Source: Litorivita sp040371945 (GTDB taxonomy: Bacteria > Pseudomonadota > Alphaproteobacteria > Rhodobacterales > Rhodobacteraceae). Taken from it: 64,000 nt of DNA. Made by a program: the position numbers and the translations under genes. The notes below the pieces were generated by a model, which saw only the letters and a list, made by a program, of their open reading frames with translations, was not told the origin of the DNA and made no database searches. The stretch spans positions 868,001 to 932,000 of the forward strand of contig NZ_BAABWS010000001.1 of the NCBI RefSeq assembly GCF_040371945.1, written 5' to 3'. Every line of letters begins with the position of its first letter. Position 1 is the stretch's first letter. Positions 61,153 to 64,000 of the stretch are shown here, piece by piece.

Positions 61153-63447
61153 CTATCGCGCGACGCAATCGGCGAAATATTGCATATTGCCCTCTCTGTC
61201 GCGCTCTTGCACGAGGCCGTGAATGTCGGTCTCGAAGCCAGGGCACTCGCGGGCAAACTCTCTGTTAAACTTAAGATATTCCACAATTTTCTTGTTGAAC
61301 ACCTCACCGGGGATCAACAAGGGGATACCCGGAGGATAGGGGGTGACGAGGCTGGTGGTGATGCGCCCTTCCAGATCGTCAATCGGCACACGCTGGGTGG
61401 TGCGCTGCGCGATATGGGCAAAGGCGTCCGACGGTTTCATCGCCGGTGTGTGATCGCTCAGATAGATATCGGTCGACAGGATCGCCACGTCGTATTTGGC
61501 GTAAAGCTTATGCACATGCTCGCATAGATCGCGCAGACCCATTTGCTCGTAACGCGGCTGTTTGGCGCAAAAATCCGGCATGGTGCGCCACATCGGCTGG
61601 TTCTTGGCGTAATCGTCCTTGAACTGCTGCAAGGCGGTCAAAAGCGTGTTCCAGCGGCCCTTGGTGATGCCGATGGTGAACATGATGAAAAAGCTGTAAA
61701 GGCCTGTTTTCTCAACAACAACGCCGTGTTCGGCGAGATATTTGGTAACGATCGAGGCCGGAATGCCCCATGCATCGAACCGCCCGTCGATATTGAGACC
61801 GGGGGTGACGATGGTCGCTTTGATCGGGTCGAGCATATTGAAACCGGGCGCCATATCGCCGAACCCGTGCCACGCATCCTCGCCGTCCGAGGATTGCACG
61901 CCGTCGGCGTCGGTCTTTTGCAAAACCCAATCCTCGGGGCTGTCGATGCCCTCTTCGGCAAGCCCGTCCTCTGGCCCCCAAACTTGGAACCACCAATCAT
62001 CGGCGCCGTATTCGTCGTCCACCTTGCGCATCGCGCGGCGAAAATCGAGCGCTTCGGCGATGCTTTCCTCGACCAAAGCTGTCCCGCCCGGAGGCTCCAT
62101 CATCGCCGCCGCCACATCGCAACTGGCGATGATCGAATATTGCGGGCTGGTCGAAGTGTGCATCAAATAGGCCTCGTTAAACAGATGCCGGTCGAGCTTG
62201 GTATCCTTGCTGTCTTGCACCAGAACATGGCTGGCCTGACTGATCCCCGCGAGAAGTTTGTGGATCGATTGCGTCGCATAGGTGACCGAATGCTGCGTGC
62301 GCTCGCGCTTGCGGCCCATGGCGTGGAAGCTGGAATAAAACGGGTGGAAGGCCGCATGGGGCAACCACGCTTCGTCGAAATGCAGGTTCTCGACATAGCC
62401 GTCGAGCAGGCCTTTGATCGTCTCGGTATTATAAAGCACGCCATCATAGGTCGATTGCGTCAACGTCATGATCCGCGGCTTTACCTCATCGGCGTCCACC
62501 CCGTCCAGCAAGGGATTGGCACGGATCTTGGCGCGGATCGACTCGATCTCGAATTCGGACTGCGGGATAGGGCCGATGATGCCATAGTGATTGCGCGTCG
62601 GCTTGAGGAAAACCGGCACCGCGCCGGTCATGATGATCGAATGCAGGATCGATTTGTGGCAATTGCGATCCACGACCACCACATCGCCAGGCGCAACCGT
62701 ATGGTGCCAGACCATCTTGTTGCTGGTCGAGGTGCCATTGGTGACGAAATAGCAGTGATCTGCATTGAAAATCCGTGCGGCATTGCGCTCGGAGGCGCCA
62801 ATCGCGCCGTTGTGATCCAAAAGCTGGCCCAACTCCTCGACCGCGTTGCACACATCGGCGCGCAGCATGTTCTCGCCGTAAAACTGGTGATACATCTGCC
62901 CGATCGGGCTTTTCAAAAACGCCACGCCCCCCGAATGGCCGGGGCAATGCCAAGAGTAGGACCCGTCCTCGGCATAATCGAGCAACGCCTTGAAAAACGG
63001 CGGCTGGATGCTTTCGAGATATTGTTTGGCCTCGCGGATGATATGGCGGGCGACAAATTCGGGCGTATCTTCGAACATATGGATGAACCCGTGCAATTCG
63101 CGCAGGATGTCATTGGGCAGGTGGCGGCTGGTTTTGGTTTCACCGTAAACGTAAATCGGCACCTCTTCGTTTTTCCACCGCACTTCCTCGATGAAATTGC
63201 GCAGGTTGACCACCGCAGGGTCCAAATCCGGCCCGGGCGTGAATTCCTCGTCATCGATCGACAGGACAAAGGCGCTGGCGCGTGATTGCTGCTGCGCGAA
63301 TTGCGAAAGATCGCCATAGCTGGTGACGCCAAGCACCTCGAACCCTTCGTTTTCCATCGCCTCGGCCATGGCGCGAATGCCCGAGCCGGAGGAGTTTTCA
63401 GAGCGAAAATCTTCATCAATAATCACGATGGGAAAACGAAACTTCAT
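61153..63447 (-). CDS. Orn/Lys/Arg family decarboxylase
   Basis: A 764-residue PLP-dependent basic amino acid decarboxylase. An N-terminal receiver-like wing domain (starting FPIVIIDEDFRSENSSGSG) is followed by the aminotransferase-fold core with TNGTSTSNKMVWHHTV, DRNCHKS, HFDEAWLPHAAFHP and the PLP lysine in SIHKLLAGISQASHV, then the C-terminal domain. The length is that of the inducible arginine or lysine decarboxylases (AdiA about 756). Product would be agmatine or cadaverine; I cannot tell which from sequence alone. AGGAGAG precedes the ATG. Confidence 0.94.
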   Translation of the reverse strand: MKFRFPIVIIDEDFRSENSSGSGIRAMAEAMENEGFEVLGVTSYGDLSQFAQQQSRASAFVLSIDDEEFTPGPDLDPAVVNLRNFIEEVRWKNEEVPIYVYGETKTSRHLPNDILRELHGFIHMFEDTPEFVARHIIREAKQYLESIQPPFFKALLDYAEDGSYSWHCPGHSGGVAFLKSPIGQMYHQFYGENMLRADVCNAVEELGQLLDHNGAIGASERNAARIFNADHCYFVTNGTSTSNKMVWHHTVAPGDVVVVDRNCHKSILHSIIMTGAVPVFLKPTRNHYGIIGPIPQSEFEIESIRAKIRANPLLDGVDADEVKPRIMTLTQSTYDGVLYNTETIKGLLDGYVENLHFDEAWLPHAAFHPFYSSFHAMGRKRERTQHSVTYATQSIHKLLAGISQASHVLVQDSKDTKLDRHLFNEAYLMHTSTSPQYSIIASCDVAAAMMEPPGGTALVEESIAEALDFRRAMRKVDDEYGADDWWFQVWGPEDGLAEEGIDSPEDWVLQKTDADGVQSSDGEDAWHGFGDMAPGFNMLDPIKATIVTPGLNIDGRFDAWGIPASIVTKYLAEHGVVVEKTGLYSFFIMFTIGITKGRWNTLLTALQQFKDDYAKNQPMWRTMPDFCAKQPRYEQMGLRDLCEHVHKLYAKYDVAILSTDIYLSDHTPAMKPSDAFAHIAQRTTQRVPIDDLEGRITTSLVTPYPPGIPLLIPGEVFNKKIVEYLKFNREFARECPGFETDIHGLVQERDREGNMQYFADCVAR

Positions 63448-63757
63448 AAAGCTCTCCTAGCCGGTCAGAAGCCAATGGCGCGGGCGATGCGCGGTTTGCG
63501 CGCCCTTGCCTCGTGCCCTGACGCACACCGCCAAAGCATGTGGTTTTTCTTTCCTAAGCCATGCACGCCGTCAAGACCCCTGTCAGCGATCCGCCCGCTT
63601 TGCGCAGGGCGCGCCGATCCACCGCGCGCCAAAGACGCCAAAGGGCTATGCGCCCTGCGCACGAACGGCTAGGATTTGCGCAACGCCTGCCCTGCAGCCC
63701 CGCGCGATGCTCGGCCATATACCCGGCGCCCCGCCGCCCTTTGCCCCGAGATCGACC
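63448..63757. other. Divergent spacer before the amidohydrolase gene
   Basis: No gene is supported in these 310 bases between the divergent decarboxylase and amidohydrolase genes. The open frames are basic and low in information. I cannot place promoters with confidence. Confidence 0.4.
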
Positions 63758-64000
63758 ATGCTCACCGACCAAGACATCACCGAACTGACCGACCTGCGCC
63801 GCGCGCTGCACCGCCGCCCCGAGGTGTCGGGCGAGGAAAAGCGCACCGCCCGCACCATCGCGCTCGAGCTGGCAAAGCTCTCGCCCACGCATCTGCTGAC
63901 GGGTATTGGCGGTCACGGTGTCGCCGCCGTATTCGGCAGCGGCGCAGGCGGCCCATGCGTGATGTTTCGCGCCGAGTTGGACGCCTTGCCGATCACCGAG
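63758..64000 (+). CDS. M20 family amidohydrolase (5' part, cut by window end)
   Basis: The first 81 codons of an M20/hippurate-hydrolase type enzyme; the frame is open to the window end. It begins MLTDQDITELTDLRRALHRRPE, followed by VSGEEKRTARTIALEL, IGGHGVAAVFG and CVMFRAELDALPI, which are the conserved N-terminal segments of amidohydrolases that cut N-acyl amino acids or hippurate. The metal-binding residues come later and are outside the window. The ribosome site (GAGATCG) is weak. Confidence 0.88.
   Translation, partial: MLTDQDITELTDLRRALHRRPEVSGEEKRTARTIALELAKLSPTHLLTGIGGHGVAAVFGSGAGGPCVMFRAELDALPITE

Noticed and set aside
1..64000. tRNA, rRNA, insertion sequences, phage genes and CRISPR arrays
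   Set aside because: I found no T-loop with a matching acceptor stem, no rRNA-like segment, no transposase or integrase except XerC, and no spaced repeats.

Overview
This 64-kb window is a GC-rich chromosomal segment with no rRNA, tRNA, phage or insertion sequence that I can see. The gene content points to an alphaproteobacterium of the Rhodobacteraceae (Roseobacter-type): ruvCAB followed by ybgC-tolQRAB-pal-cpoB, tilS and ftsH; DUF484 next to xerC; a phosphatidylcholine synthase; a DUF1127 protein; a ycjX/DUF697 pair; and a urtABCDE urea importer. The assignment is inferred from gene content and order and protein style, not from a marker comparison.

Layout. 0.0-14.7 kb is mostly one leftward (minus) block of housekeeping genes: Holliday-junction processing (ruvC, ruvA, ruvB), a MazG-like pyrophosphohydrolase, a conserved unknown, the complete Tol-Pal envelope system, tRNA-Ile lysidine synthase, FtsH, a Tam-type methyltransferase and a MOSC protein. 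Many of these genes overlap by a few bases. 15.0-24.0 kb holds a DUF1127 gene behind a strongly folded leader, PrmA, MATE and MFS exporters, a YeeE/YedE sulfur permease and PriA. 24.1-38.1 kb carries DUF484-xerC, pcs, ogt, ileS, a giant DUF2339 membrane protein, DUF697-GNAT-ycjX and truA. 38.5-44.9 kb is the plus-strand urea transporter operon, with an unusual 259-base spacer between urtB and urtC that is bridged by an 86-codon frame and contains an 11-bp tandem repeat.

44.9-54.9 kb is the most accessory-looking part. It encodes an AMP-dependent acyl-CoA ligase, an AbrB-family permease, a short-chain dehydrogenase, a regulator with two TetR DNA-binding domains in one chain, an EthA/MymA-type Baeyer-Villiger monooxygenase, an alpha/beta hydrolase and a TesB thioesterase. 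Together these could oxidise a ketone to an ester, hydrolyse it and activate the acid as a CoA thioester. Four copies of an asymmetric motif, TCGAA-N5-GGTATG, lie in its upstream regions, with a degenerate fifth copy before the next transporter operon. An 18-bp perfect palindrome of TetR-operator type lies in a 1.2-kb stretch with no convincing gene. I regard the motif plus the tandem TetR regulator as the best candidate for an undescribed regulatory system here.

55.0-60.6 kb is a complete minus-strand peptide/nickel-type ABC importer with a Tat-exported binding protein. It is followed by an Orn/Lys/Arg decarboxylase and the 5' part of an M20 amidohydrolase that runs off the right edge.
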